64,000 bases of DNA from Anticarsia gemmatalis (GCF_050436995.1 NC_134771.1:5869501-5933500), one strand, 5' to 3'. Counted from the first letter of the stretch, positions 10,381 to 21,600 are shown. Translations and numbers: made by a program. Notes: generated by a model from the letters alone, not told the origin.

Positions 10381-11406
10381 AATACAACCAAAGTAAAAAT
10401 GACAGTCAAATTTGTTTCTTTACGAATTTATCAATAGTTGTATGAAGGAACATATTTGCCTTTACTACACAAATGTCAAGTAAAAGTCAATGGCTTTAGC
10501 CGTTACTTTAGATATGTATGAAGAAACTGGCCGTAACTGTTTGTCAGTCAAAACCAAAAAAAAAACACATTTTAATTTTTCAATGACTTTAAAGTAATTT
10601 TATAATGCAATCAACGTGTGTACACACACACATATAATGTTTTTGATTTAGTTTTATATTCTTAACTCTACAGATTTATTATTAGTAAAGATACTGTTTC
10701 TTGGTTTATGTGAACATGTTCTTAAATAAGTGTGGAGACACTGGCTCTGTAACACAGCTTCGGCTAGCATAAATGTCGGGACAATGTATGAAAATTGTAT
10801 CAGATTTTATATCAATGAAATATTTTTGATTTTGACTTTTCTGTTTATTATTGTGTAATATCAATATTTGCAAACAAAAATGTACGATATCAAAGCCGTA
10901 ACATCTTTGTAGTCAGAACTTGCATTATGCAGCAAAGGAGGCTTATAAGAATAAAACTACTGCTATAATTCCTTCACTATTATCTCTGCTATAAATCTGT
11001 CATATGAACGGATAGGATTTATTAACTAGCTTAGCGTCTGGCTTCGTTTGCTTGCAAATCGTAATTACTTTGTAGTAACATTACTTTTACAAACTACATA
11101 ATGAAATGTTTTAAAATCTTTATAAGAGTGGTAAAGGTTAAGTTTTGTTAAGCAGTGTAAATCTATTAACGTTATAAATGCGAATGTCTTTTTGTCATAT
11201 ATTTCAAAAGCTCAATCATTGTAGTTACTGATTTTTTTTTTATTTAGCTTGGATGTTAATTAAGACTGATCAAATATACATAGATCACTATTTTCAGAAG
11301 AAACGATACGCGGTGGCTATAAGCTGATAGGAAGCAATTACTTAAACTTATTTTAAACGTTAAATAATACAGTGATCTTAAAAACAAAACATTTATAAAA
11401 AGAAAA
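10381..11406. other. AT-rich sequence, nothing recognised
   Basis: No reading frame with features, RNA gene or delimited repeat. Confidence 0.45.
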
Positions 11407-11408
11407 TA

Positions 11409-11623
11409 TTAGGGCGGGGAAAAAGTCTTTTCGCATTATAGTATGTATGAACTTGTAATAAAATCTTTTCTCTACACAAAAAAGCTCGATATTTGGGTAC
11501 CTCACGAGCTCACTGAAAGAAACCTAGTGAATTGTGTACTCATTTGTGATTCTTGAAGCCAAAGAGATTTTTATTACAAGTTCATACATACTATAATCCG
11601 AAAAGACATTTTCTCCGACCTAA
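11409..11623. mobile_element. mariner-derived MITE with transposase remnant
   Basis: The termini TTAGGGCGGGGAAAAAGTC and, at the other end, TTAGGTCGGAGAAAATGTC (minus strand) are imperfect inverted repeats that extend into about 55 bp of near-palindrome. The element is flanked by TA duplications (11407-11408, 11624-11625). Inside, 11482-11556 reads KLDIWVPHELTERNLVN followed by CVLICDS and a stop. WVPHELT is the conserved N-terminal motif of mariner transposases. It is therefore an internal-deletion derivative of a mariner element, 215 bp, non-functional. Confidence 0.85.
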
Positions 11624-11625
11624 TA

Positions 11626-12009
11626 CATAATAATTACAACACTGCTTATGAAAATTGGTAAACCCTTCCATTACAGCCCAAACAAATGTGACAATAACCT
11701 GAAAAACAAATCTTTTTCAGATTGTCAATCTTCCTTTTCAAACATCAAATACTCACAAAATCGTTGCAGCCGTTTAATCTGACAGAATACAAGTACAAAG
11801 GACAGACAAACAGAACGATGTTTTATTATAATATTATGCATAAAAGCAACAAGTGCGGTAACTAATAAGAATCTGTCTGTTTGTCTCTTAAGCTTGGAGG
11901 GTTGAATACTGACAGAATAGGGTGGATCGAGAGGTCGTTGCACTTTTGAATTAAAAATATTTTATTTTTTACGCGTATGATTGAAGATATTTTTTTTCTT
12001 CGTTGTATG
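11626..12009. other. AT-rich sequence, nothing recognised
   Basis: The 72-codon minus-strand frame here has no motif or context to support it. Confidence 0.45.
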
Positions 12010-12342
12010 ATGAAAAAAAAATTAATAAATTAATTTTACTTATAACTGTTTCACTGCTGGACAAGGGTCTCCTCTCGTAATGAGGGAGGGGTTAGACCTT
12101 GAGTCAACCACGCTGGTCCAGTGCGTGTTGGGGACTTTGTATCCCTTCAAGAATTATTCTAAAGAACTCTCAGGTATATAAGGTTGCATCACGATGTTTT
12201 CCGTCACCGTTAGATCAAGTGATCATTAATTCTATTACACACATCACTTCGAAAAGTCATTGGTGTGCTGCATCGGGTTCGAACCTGCAACCACTTGCGT
12301 GGAAGGTACCAACTTATAACACTCGGCTATCACTGCTCTTAT
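12010..12342 (-). mobile_element. tRNA-derived SINE, essentially complete
   Basis: Minus-strand element. The head has an A box (TAGCCGAGTG, complement of 12320-12329) and a perfect B box (GGTTCGAACCC, complement of 12275-12285), spaced as in a tRNA. It is followed by the CACCAATGACTTTTCGAA linker, the GATCACTTGATCTAACGGTG body and a tail with CCCTTGTCCAGCAGTG before an A/T-rich end. The tail is shared with the LINE-type tail at 2310-2400, as expected for a SINE that borrows a LINE 3' end. Two plus-strand frames over it are shadows. Confidence 0.85.
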
Positions 12343-13299
12343 ATAAAGAAAATATGTTATTTTTACATAGGAGTGAGAAATTCAGATTTCAGTAAAAAAT
12401 TCCATACTATTTTTTTGTCCCGTCCTATCCCCTCTATTCTTTCTCTAAAGCTGTGTATAAAATACAAATAACTTCGACTACCGGAATCTTAATGCGTCTC
12501 TTTATTCACTTGTATTAATTTTTATGTTTGTTTGTTTGTTTCTCTTATATCCGTAACTGCTGGCTTTGGCTCAGCTGTGCTCGCTCTATTGAATTTAAAT
12601 GCAAGGCTTTTTATTTTTTTTTGAAAAGTTTATGATATTAGAATATATTTTCTGGTTTCTTGTAATTTCAGTGGTCGTGTATGCGGCTGTGGATGTGGGG
12701 TTTGATTCTCGAGTCGAGAAATATTCGTTCAAAAGTAAGTTCGTAGATTCGTGTGTTATCAATATTCAGTTTTGTTGTCTGATAACAGATTGGCTTTTAT
12801 TCATAATATATTGTAACTAAAAACTAACAAAACTAACCAAATTAATGTATGTATAATACATTAATTTTGTTAAAGTTAAAAAAAACCTATTGTCTCTTCA
12901 TTTTACGAAACAAAAGATACTATACAAAACGAATTTGTTATTACCATTCCTTCATTTTAAATGGAATAATTAATGTAGTTACTACCTACACGAATAGACG
13001 ATTAAATTTGTATGTTTGTAATAAGCCCGTCGGCTCGTGTCCCCAGACATCTTCCATAATATCTATTAACGCCTTTCTAAAGTAGAAAAAGCAATTTTCT
13101 TGAATATTTTCAAATAATATTAATCCGTAACGTATTGTGTCTGGATTATGTTGTGCGTTTCCATTGTACATGATACTGACGGTACGTCAAGTGAAAAATA
13201 CATTTAGTAAAGGCTTTACTAGAATTTTACTAATATGTTAAGGCTTAGTAAAATTTACATTGGATTTTAGAAGTCGGGAGGGGACGTTTTAGAAGGACA
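12343..13299. other. AT-rich sequence with a tRNA-like SINE head
   Basis: At 12665-12720 a tRNA-like block (GTGGTCGTGTATGCGGC followed by a GGTTTGATTCTCGAG B box) marks a SINE head. It happens to lie between an acceptor-like TTTCAG (12665-12670) and a donor-like AAAA|GTAAGT (12734), so exonisation is possible but unsupported. Several short frames between 12599 and 13171 have no support. Confidence 0.4.
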
Positions 13300-13420
13300 T
13301 ACACAGATCATATCGGTGATGTCTTGCAAAAAGGTCAGGTGTAACCGGCGGTCCTGTATGACAACATGTATGTATGTATGTGAATGAAGCAAGGGAAGTT
13401 TATAAAGGTCGTAACAATTG
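13300..13420 (+). mobile_element. RTE-like LINE 3' end fragment
   Basis: Same family as 3520-3695: TCGGTGATGTCTTGCAAAAA, GTCCTGTATGACAACATG and GAATGAAGCAAGGGAAGTTT. Confidence 0.55.
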
Positions 13421-13599
13421 GCAAATCGCTTGATGAAATAAATGTCTTTATATTAATCAAAACGTTTTTGTTAAATACCTACATACTTACAATGAAATCC
13501 CAATATTCACACAACCATATATTATTATGTACAGTCTTGCTAACCTAATAGTTTTATTGTAGAAAATCATATAATATTTTCCTAAAAGCCGTGCCACAG

Positions 13600-13715
13600 T
13601 GTACGCTTTTATAGATTTCGCGATATAGCACGTGTCCGCCATCTTAGAACACCGTTTGGCGCGCAAACGACTGTCATCTGTCAAGTTTGACAGGTCGATT
13701 TGGCGGGAACTCATA
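13600..13715. promoter_or_regulatory. GC-rich block with E2F-like TTTGGCGCGCAAA
   Basis: Within AT-rich surroundings this block has TCCGCCATCTTAG (YY1/Pho-like) at about 13635-13647, TTTGGCGCGCAAA (13655-13667, containing TTTGGCGC, the E2F consensus) and GTCAAGTTTGACAGG. The same 13-mer recurs at 42655-42667. It could be a promoter or a repeat; there is no transcript evidence. A 75-codon minus-strand frame runs over it. Confidence 0.3.
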
Positions 13716-13834
13716 ACCCTATCATAGAAGCGAAGAGGCTATAATGAGAATAAATTAAGTGCTTTTCAACAATAAAAAGTATGAGATTCTAAATTGAATT
13801 AAAAATAGACGTTTACACTTTTAATGCAGTGTTA

Positions 13835-13930
13835 AATGTACTGTGGTTCGAATCCCAGCCTGAACAATGATTTACTAATATGATTAGCACGAAGAACAAT
13901 AAAATTATGTAAGTGTCCCTGCGACACAAG
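13835..13930 (+). mobile_element. tRNA-derived SINE fragment
   Basis: B box GTGGTTCGAATCCCAGCC and a GTGTCCCTGCGACAC block link it to the SINE at 56155-56375. Strongly decayed. Confidence 0.45.
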
Positions 13931-15004
13931 TGCAATTCTAAATAATAGTGTTTCCTTAAGATGAGGTGGAAAAAGATGAATGTATTTTTAACTGCATAAG
14001 TATCTTTATCAGTTGTCTAGTTACTACTGTACAAGGTCTAATTAAGTTTTTAATCAGATGACAGTGTTTGAGTTGCGCAAAGATATTTATTTCTTCACCA
14101 ATTAAGAATTAGAGGTCATTACACTATTACAGCTCAAATACAGTTTATATAGGTACCCAGTAAGTTGAAAATGAAAGAACTTGACTTTCTGAATTTACTG
14201 TAATTATAAACTCGCCGTCCTGAATTTACGGAGATTATAATATAACGTCCTACTCAATTGATAACTCATTTACAATCCTTAACACAAAAACAACCCAAAC
14301 CATAGACACACCAAACCATAAACAAAACAACTCCAAATTCAAAAGCCGTTACATTCAAACACGAGTTCGAAATCTAAACGCAACATCGAACGCCGGAAGC
14401 GTCCGACGCCGCATTTCCGGTCAACCGTTAAATTTGAATTTCGAACTGATAGTGGCAGTTGGTGGCAGACTTTTGTTGTGAGCAGACGTGTCGCTGTGAG
14501 ACGGAAATTGTATGCTGTTCTTGTTTGGGTTAACCTTTCAATGGAGAGATATGGAATGTGGTTGGGTAGGACAATAATTTTTAGGACTGATTTAATTTTC
14601 ATAACTGCTAATATTGATATACAGAACATTTTACGGTAGATTAGTTTAGAAAGTGTAGAATAGATATTAGCAGTGATGATTTTTTTATGTATAAAACATA
14701 AGGTTTAAGAAATTAGATAACTATCCTTTTTACAAGAAATGTAAACCACATGCAAAATTTATTTGATCACTTTATATTTTTAATCATCTTAAGTTTTGTT
14801 TGAATAAAAAAATAATTTACAATCGTTTTTAATACTTTTCTGCTTATTTTTCAAACTGGGTTAATTGCAAACTATCGATACTTGATAAAGTTAATTTAAT
14901 GTATTTATCTACCAACAAACAAAGAAAAGCTCTTCTCTTATCATCTAAACACCCACACGTCATTATCTGTTTCCTATAACCCACATCTAAATAGACGTTA
15001 ATTT
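13931..15004. other. AT-rich sequence with one GC-richer patch
   Basis: The patch 14350-14510 is GC-richer, with GGAAGCGTCCGACGCCGC and GCAGTTGGTGGCAGAC. It looks unlike the repeats, but I find no TATA box, splice site or reading frame to make it a gene. The 96-codon minus-strand frame over it is unsupported. Confidence 0.35.
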
Positions 15005-15009
15005 TAAAT

Positions 15010-15110
15010 TGTGACAAGATGGCGGCAATGACGTCACGAGTTGTGGAACAAGCCGATGCTTCCGGTGTTCTGACGTTTTGTTGAGCCCTACTATTGGTTG
15101 ACGTTCGAGT
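15010..15110. promoter_or_regulatory. CRE plus YY1/Pho-like motif cluster
   Basis: CAAGATGGCGGC (15016-15027, the YY1/Pho-type element) is followed directly by TGACGTCA (15029-15036, full CRE palindrome) and then by ATTGG (inverted CCAAT). An ATG inside CAAGATGGCGGC opens only a 21-codon frame. The arrangement is promoter-like; no splice donor or TATA box is seen. Confidence 0.3.
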
Positions 15111-15540
15111 TTTTAAGTGAGTTTGATTCGAGTTTCGTATTTTGAGATATTAATATATTTTTAAAGGGGAATGTTAACGAGGTCTATATTATATGAATCT
15201 AAATGAATCGTTTGGCGATATATTGCATTAAATGTTTATCTATTTTGTAATTTTTTATTGATATGAGTCTCGAATACGTTTGTGCAGAATACTTGTTAAG
15301 TTTTAATTATGAATAGAAGAAGTTTTTTTGAACGTTTTTCTGTGCATATAACTAACAATAAAGTAGTCCATACTTTATTATTAATTATTTACCAACTTTG
15401 CTAAAGATTAATAACTTCGATGACTAAAGTTTACACGCAGGATTATAGTTTCATGATCGTGAATGAGAGCTGAAAGTTTTTTATTTTGTCCATATTTTTA
15501 TCCTTAGTTTGCACAACATAAACTCTCAAAACTTTAAAAA

Positions 15541-16862
15541 GTGAGGTGAGAAACAAATGAGTTCGAAAACTCATAGTACCCACCCTCGTATCAACAAACT
15601 TCCGTTCAGTCATGTTTTGTTTCACGGTTCTACACCAACCCCTCTCATGTAGGAATATGTTACACAATCATACTGATGCTGTAAGGAGATAGGCAGATGA
15701 TTTCACGACTGACTAAAAAGTTCTGCATAATTTAACTCAAATTAATTTAAGTGAGGTCACTTTTTATATAAGAGTAATTGGGTTACCTAAACTAACGGTC
15801 GTCTTCAGTAAACTATCATTAAGCTATCTATTCTATAATTTATTTATTTTTTTACTACCACCTTTTTAGTTTCGAATCGTCATTTTCATGTTCCTGTTAA
15901 AAAGCTTCCTTAATTTTACTTTGCTGCTCTTAAAATATAAAATATTACCGTAATCACGACTGATGCTGTAAGAAGATAGACAGAGTTATTTGACGACAAA
16001 TTTAAGCCTTCTTCGAATTGACAAAAAAAAAACGTTTTTTGTATACAATCATCAGTAATAAACAAAATAGGCTTTGAAAAGTTTATTTTAACTAGTATAG
16101 TAAGCAATTGTAAATACAAGAGATATATTTATTTGTAATGGTTGCTAAAATTACCTTATTCACCGCTCCAATTTTTTTCAAACTAACTACCTTATTCATT
16201 TAATTCTTCGAAAAATAAACTCACTAAACACTCACATATTTGTGAAAACGAGTCGAGTTCACTCTCTTAGAGTGATAAAACAATGAGTCGAGAACTCATA
16301 GTAGGACTCCTATCACTCCACTTCCGTTACCCACGTTTTGTTTCAGCAACCCCATACGTAACACGGAGGAACATGTAACACAATCACGACTGATGCTGTA
16401 GGAAGATAGGCAGAGTCGCTTGACGACAAACTTAAGCCTTCTTCAAATTGACAAAAAATAAACATTTTTTTGTATACGATCATCAGTAATAGACAAAATA
16501 AGCTTTGAAAAGTTTATTTTAAGTAATCTAGCAAGCAATTATAAACACAGGGGATATACTTATTTGTAATGGTTGCTAAAACACTAATTATAAAACAAAA
16601 TAATTACCTTATTCACCGCTCTAACTTTTCTTAAACTACTTTTTATTCAAAAAGCCGAAATTCACGAAAAATAAAACACACAAAACACTCACATTTGTGA
16701 AAACGAGTCGAGTTTCTCTTAGAGTGATAAAACAATGAGTCGAGAACTGATAGTAGGACTCCTATCACTTCACTTCCGTTAAGCACGTTTTGTTTCATGT
16801 AGGAATATGTAACACAATCGCGACTGATGCTGTAGGGAGATAAACAGAGTTATTTGACGGCT
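15541..16862. repeat. tandem array, about 430-bp unit
   Basis: Two full units start at 15954 and 16384, each with CACGACTGATGCTGTA near its start. A third begins at 16818 and stops at 16862. An earlier partial unit is at 15541-15710. Spacing is 430 and 434 bp. Each unit also contains AAGCCTTCTTC, GGCTTTGAAAAGTTTATTTT (or a one-base variant) and ATGAGTCGAGAACT. Units differ by substitutions and small indels, so the duplication is not recent. The minus-strand frames of 67 and 74 codons lie within units and are shadows. Confidence 0.85.
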
Positions 16863-17636
16863 GAATAGTCAGTTTTGAGTGTTTTAGATGAGTTTGTTGT
16901 ATGAAATTGTACAGTATACCAGTTTGTGATATGAGTTATTTGAATGAGTGTGTGTGGTTCGATTCCCGAGTCATGCTGGTTTATTTAAGTAGTTAAATTG
17001 AAGTGTGCAAAAGTAAATGTATTAAAATTATTTTGTTTGATACCAAAGACATTTTGCTTAGAGTGACCATTCTATTATTAAAACTCTTTCGGTCTATATC
17101 ATTATTTAATATATTAAACTATTAAAGATATTAAAAAAATGGAATTTAAACCGAATATTAAATACTTGTCAACAAAGCATCGACAATCTTGTTTACAGAA
17201 TCGAACTCAGGACCTCAAAACTCTCAAACACACATATTTTAAATTAGTGTCCGATTCCCAAAATTCACTCTATCAAAATATTATAATATTCTTGAACTTC
17301 AACTACCTTCATTCGGAAATCGAACTGTAAACTTAACGGTTCTCAAAACATCAAGTATTTTGAAAACTTAATTAAAACTACTAAAGTAAAACGAATTAAA
17401 CTTGGCAGACCTGCCTACACCGGTGAGACAATAGCGATATGATACAGTTATTCACTTAATAGTCTACAATAGTCTCTGGTTTTGTTCATTGTTTATGGGC
17501 AAAGTAAGTTTATTTTAAACCACTGGGACTAGGGACTTGGGACTTTTTAAATTTAATATTATCTTAGTAATAGCTTTTTATCTTATATACTTGTAGTCAA
17601 GGATTCAATATTTCAAATATATTAATAAATTTCCGA
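16863..17636. other. AT-rich sequence with tRNA-like scraps
   Basis: B-box-like blocks at 16955-16975 (GTGGTTCGATTCCCGAG) and, on the minus strand, near 17195-17215 (GAGTTCGATTCTG) suggest decayed SINE heads. No gene supported. Confidence 0.4.
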
Positions 17637-17835
17637 AAATGTGTATTAAAAATAATGATCACTTGTTTTAACAGTGAAGGAAAACTTCGTGATGAAACAT
17701 TGCATGCCTGAGAGTTGTTTAGAACAGTTCTTGAAGGTATGAAATTGCCTGGACCCAAGGCCTAGTCTTTCCCTAATTTTTGGGCGGAGACCCTTGCGTA
17801 GTTGTGGGTGATCGCGTTTTAATGTTGATTTTTTA
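17637..17835 (+). mobile_element. tRNA-derived SINE body and tail
   Basis: ATGATCACTTGTTTTAACAG, GCCTGAGAGTTGTTTAGAAC and GCGGAGACCCTTGCG match the 12010-12342 family. The tRNA-like head is missing. Confidence 0.65.
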
Positions 17836-18261
17836 TAAAAAAAAAGTAGCCTATTTCCATATCTCAATTCTCAAGCTACATTTTATCGCTAGGCCTTAGC
17901 TTTTAAAGCATAACATACAAAGTTTTGCTTAGTTAGTTCAAAACCTAATCATTAAAGTAAGTTTTATGTAATTAACGCAAAAACTACATATTTTGATGAA
18001 ATTAGTCACAAGTAAATAAGTTTTTACGCAGACGAAGTCACGACCAGAAACCAGTATTAAAAATTAGCGTGAATTTTGTCCCAACTCCCTAGTCTACACA
18101 TTGTAACTGAAGGTAAAACATAGCAGAATTCAATTTCCAGTGTATTGTGTGTCTGTCTGTTTGTCTGTTCACACAACTTTGATACAATGATGTGTTATTA
18201 CGTTACACCTGAATGCATGAGGGTAGGCAGGAGGCTTTATTTATACATTAGTAGCGTAGGT
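17836..18261. other. AT-rich sequence, nothing recognised
   Basis: Short GTCT repeat near 18148-18168. The 85-codon plus frame from 18145 runs into a repeat and is not a gene. Confidence 0.45.
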
Positions 18262-18370
18262 AATTTGGTTTGGGTTATCAATCAGCTTAGCCTTTCTTCC
18301 AACTATGTTGGAGTCGGCTTCCAGTCTCACTGGATGCAGCTGAATACCTGTATTTTACTTGGAGCGACTA
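18262..18370 (-). mobile_element. 3' part of 5S-headed SINE family
   Basis: TTCTTCCAACTATGTTGGAG, GATGCAGCTGAATACC and GTATTTTACTTGGAGCGACT are complementary to the 3' half of the element at 23441-23760. Confidence 0.65.
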
Positions 18371-18407
18371 TGGTTATAATAATAGCGATAATAGCGATAT
18401 AAACAAA

Positions 18408-18663
18408 TCCATACTAATATTATAAATGCGAAAGTAACTCTGTCTGTCTGTCTGTCTGCTACTCAATCACGTCTAAACTACTCAACCATTTTGCATAAAA
18501 TTTGGTATGGAGATATTTTGATACCCGAGAAAGGACATAGGCTATATATCATCACGCTACGACCAAAAGGAGCAGAGTACCAGTAAAAAATGTTACAAAA
18601 ACGGGGAAAATTTTCACCCATTCTCTCTTATTGGACGCAAGCGAAGTTGAGCGGGTCAGCTAG
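18408..18663 (+). mobile_element. non-autonomous Helitron-like element, complete ends
   Basis: Starts TCCATACTAATATTATAAAT and ends GGGTCAGCTAG, with a CGCAAGCGAAGTTG hairpin region before the end and A|T flanks (18407, 18664). A GTCT microsatellite is near the 5' end. Length 256 bp. Confidence 0.8.
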
Positions 18664-19142
18664 TGATAATATAATCTATATAGGTGGTGCCAAACAACTT
18701 GAACACAAGTACCTGTTTTAATTTTACTCTCTTCATTAACTTCAGATTACAAAAAAGGGTTTAATATCATGAAACACATCTCCATCGTTAGGGCCTCAAG
18801 CAGTGGAACGAGTGTTCAGTCGTGGGTAAAATAACACCGAAAACATCCCCTTTTTTACATTTACCAGGGGCCACAAATTTAAAACCGTCTGTCTTTACAT
18901 ATTCCAGTCGACCGAACGACCGTATATTGACCACAGCCTAAATCAAGAATTGTCCAATATCTTCAGGTGTTGGGTCAACAACTTGTACCAAGTAATATAA
19001 GATATTGTGTTGACCACCACTCTGTAAGGGTAGTTTTATACTTCAGACAGACTAGCCTTGCCTGAAGCGTAGACTATCGGAATCGACAAAGAGGGAAAAT
19101 TACATCTCAGAAAGCAGAGCTTGTACTATGGTAACCAAATAA
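18664..19142. other. intergenic sequence, nothing recognised
   Basis: Slightly GC-richer than average (18780-19080), without a reading frame, splice pair or repeat terminus I can name. Confidence 0.4.
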
Positions 19143-19325
19143 CTGATAAACGTACTTATATACTTCTAAATACATACTTATATAGATACATTAACATCCA
19201 GGCTCAAAACAAATACTCGTGCTCGTCACACAAAGATTTGTCCCGGGTGGGATTCGAACACACGCACTCCAGTTGTTGCGAGGTGACCGCTTAAACCACT
19301 ACGCCAAACGTGCAGTTAACATAAC
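19143..19325 (-). mobile_element. tRNA-derived SINE, second family
   Basis: On the minus strand the head reads TTTGGCGTAGTGGTTTAAGC (A box) and GTGTTCGAATCCCACCCGG (B box). It is followed by GACAAATCTTTGTGTGACGA, then GCCTGGATGTTAATGTATC and TTTGGTTACCATAGTACAAG. It differs from the 12010-12342 family in body and tail. Other members lie at 20138-20350, 44700-44815, 55525-55655 and 56862-56935. Confidence 0.75.
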
Positions 19326-19369
19326 ATCAAGCTTTATTCTCATAGAGGTAGGTAGAAATCAATGACTTG

Positions 19370-19500
19370 ATATGATTCTTACAAACTTCCCTTGCTTCAT
19401 TCACATACATACATGTTGTTATACAGGACTGCCGGTTACGAGTACTACGCACCCGACATTTTTGCAAGACATCACCGATATGCTCCGTGTGTGTCTTTTA
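19370..19500 (-). mobile_element. RTE-like LINE 3' end fragment
   Basis: Minus-strand CAAACTTCCCTTGCTTCATT, GACTGCCGGTTACGAGTACT and AAGACATCACCGATATG blocks. The 108-codon plus-strand frame starting here is a shadow of the repeat. Confidence 0.55.
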
Positions 19501-19824
19501 GCGCTCGCCGATAATAAAAAGAGCTTATGTTTGACTTATTTACTAGGTTATTTCAACTTCGAAAAAGTTAGTTTGGTCAGATGTGTGTATGAGCTGTTCA
19601 AAGATATTTATTTAATAATTCCTTCTTGGAATATCATGCAACAAAAAAACCTCTTTACAAATAACTCAAACGTAATTTTGACAGCCTTTCACAACTAATT
19701 CTGTACTCTTTGTCCAAATTCTGACAGTTACATACAAAAATTCATAGAAAATTCTTCGTAAATAATAGAAAAATGTTTTGAAAATGATATAAATTGATGC
19801 GTAGAAGTGAGGAACTGTGCTAAT

Positions 19825-21126
19825 ATGTGTAAATGTTTTATGTGTTTGCTATGGAGGAGTTACGCTTGTATACTGGCTGTATTAGGCATTATTATTTCAC
19901 TGATATTCGGACCCATTGCTATCCTGGCGTTCTTTTCTGCAGGTAAATGAAACATATATACCTCTCTATTACCTCCCGTATAGGTATTTTAAGTCACGAA
20001 CAAAGATGTTCCCTCATTACTAATATTCTTCTATCTGACGCCACCTGAATCATCTGCAATAGATGGACACAGGCCAATGAATGAATGAACCTCTCTATTA
20101 TGAGAATGTTACGCACATTATATAATAAATTAATATTGGACAAGTCACACACGGTTATTTGATTCCAAACTAAGTAGTGCTTGTACTATGGTAACCAGAT
20201 AACTGATAAACATACTTATATACTTCAAATACATGCTTTTATAGATAAATCGACAACCAGGCTCGGAGTAGATACTTCCTTTCATCACACAAATATTTGT
20301 CCCAGGTGGGATTTGAACCCGCCACACGCGGTATTGCGGCGAGATAATCTTTTTATATACAAAATGTCCATGTCACAATGTTAGTTACCGTACTCCTCCG
20401 TAACGGCTTGACCAATTATCATATTTTGTGAGCATATTGAGTAAGTCTGAGAATCGGCCAACATCTATTTTTCATACCTCTAAGTGACACTTTTTTTAAA
20501 TTTATGTCAAAACAACGTTTGCCGGATCAGCTAGTAATAAGATATCAATTATTTTGTTTACGTGTGTTTATCATTAAACTCACAACTTAAAAAAGTTATT
20601 TGTGTGTTGCGTTCTAGAATTTCCATTTGTATAAAATGCTATTTTTATACCATTTCTATCACTGTACTTAATATAATAAATATTTATATTTCCAGGTCCC
20701 CAACACGAACTAGCACAAACACTATCCAACGAAAAACTCTACAGAATATTCCTTTTAGCTGGCAACGGCTTAATGTGGCTTTTACTCGTCTCAAAGATCA
20801 TTCTTCTCGTTGCCTGCTGGACTGCAAGCCGCGGCTTAATAATCCTCTACACAATGCTTATAATACTAAATATTATAGCATCGGTAACTTTATTTACCGG
20901 CTTCCTTATATACTGTTCAGCTATAGACAATTACTGTTTTAACCACAATAAATCTAGAAAAGATAATGATATATACTCGGCTTTAAATATGTTTATAATG
21001 AATTTCTTGTACGTTCTAGCTTTGGCCAGTTGTTTGTACATTGTTGGGCATTATAGAAAGAATTTGACTGCAATTAGAGCTTCGTCAAGTAATATGAGGT
21101 GTTCGTCTTATCAATCTTGTTATTAA
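19825..21126 (+). CDS. small four-transmembrane protein, two exons, family unrecognised
   Basis: Exon 1 is 19825-19942 and exon 2 is 20696-21126. Splicing at GCAG|GTAAAT and TTTCCAG|GTCCC removes a 753-nt intron and joins the reading frame exactly (GGT glycine, residue 40), giving 182 residues. The start is the first ATG after an in-frame stop at 19795-19797. Hydrophobic segments are at about residues 13-37, 57-83, 86-115 and 134-158. The N terminus is short and cysteine-rich (MCKCFMC, possible acylation sites). A polar loop carrying YCFNHNKSRKDND lies at 119-131. The C-terminal tail is rich in Ser and Cys. The layout suggests a tetraspan membrane protein with both ends on the same side. It lacks the CCG motif of true tetraspanins, and I do not recognise the family. 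A weak TATAAAT lies at 19788-19794. No AATAAA follows closely; AATACA at 21205 is a weak candidate. The intron carries two repeats. Confidence 0.8.
20138..20350 (-). mobile_element. tRNA-derived SINE in the intron
   Basis: Antisense to the host gene. B box GGGTTCAAATCCCACC, ACAAATATTTGTGTGATGAA, GCCTGGTTGTCGAT and CTGGTTACCATAGTACAAGC match the family at 19143-19325. Confidence 0.75.
20365..20534 (+). mobile_element. Helitron-like 3' end in the intron
   Basis: Ends TTTGCCGGATCAGCTAG followed by T, with CGTTTGCCGG just upstream and CTAAGTGACACTTTTTTTAA inside. The same end is at 62469-62472. The 5' end is not clear. Confidence 0.55.
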
Positions 21127-21252
21127 AAATATGACTTATATAGTCTGGTTTTATGAAATTGTATGTATGGTCAAGTACTTTTTTTGTTAAATTGTTTAAG
21201 TCAATACAGAATTTGGTTTTGAATTCTTGTTTGATTTTTTATATTCCCGGTA

Positions 21253-21600
21253 AGTAAGGAGTATTATCAGCTTAATAGCCTTTCTTCTATACTATGTTTG
21301 AGTGGGCTTCCAGTCTCACCAGATGCAGCTGGATACCAGTATTTTATATTGAGCGACTGCCTATCGGACCTCCATAACACAGTTACCTGGGATATAACAC
21401 GATACCCTTCGGTAAGACTGGTTGTCAGACTTTCAAGCTTCTGATTACTGTTAACGACTGTCAAAGATCTTTGAAAATGACAGCCGGGACCCACAATTTA
21501 CGAGCCTTTCGAAACACGGAAGAACTTGGAATGTATAGATGGTCACCTATCCACAGCACAACCTTAGCAAGCGTAGCTTAACCTCGGAGATCGAAACACA
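21253..21600 (-). mobile_element. 5S rRNA-headed SINE (SINE3-like), nearly complete
   Basis: On the minus strand the 5' part reads CGATCTCCGAGGTTAAGCTA ... GTGGATAGGTGACCATC. This follows the internal promoter of 5S rRNA (GATCACCGAAGTTAAGCAAC ... TGGATGGGTGACCGCC), with box A and box C in the right order and spacing. Next come TTCCGTGTTTCGAAAGG, AGAAGCTTGAAAGTCTGACA, CCCAGGTAACTGTGTTATGG and the GACTGGAAGC / CATAGTATAGAAGAAAGGC 3' end. It lies 130 bp downstream of the membrane-protein gene. The 75-codon frame inside it is a shadow. Confidence 0.8.

Noticed and set aside
12671..12733. Internal exon between TTTCAG and AAAA|GTAAGT
   Set aside because: The segment is a tRNA-like SINE head with a B box; splice-like ends alone are not enough.
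20562..20942. 126-codon plus-strand frame overlapping exon 2
   Set aside because: Wrong frame relative to the spliced four-membrane-segment protein; starts in the intron and ends inside exon 2.
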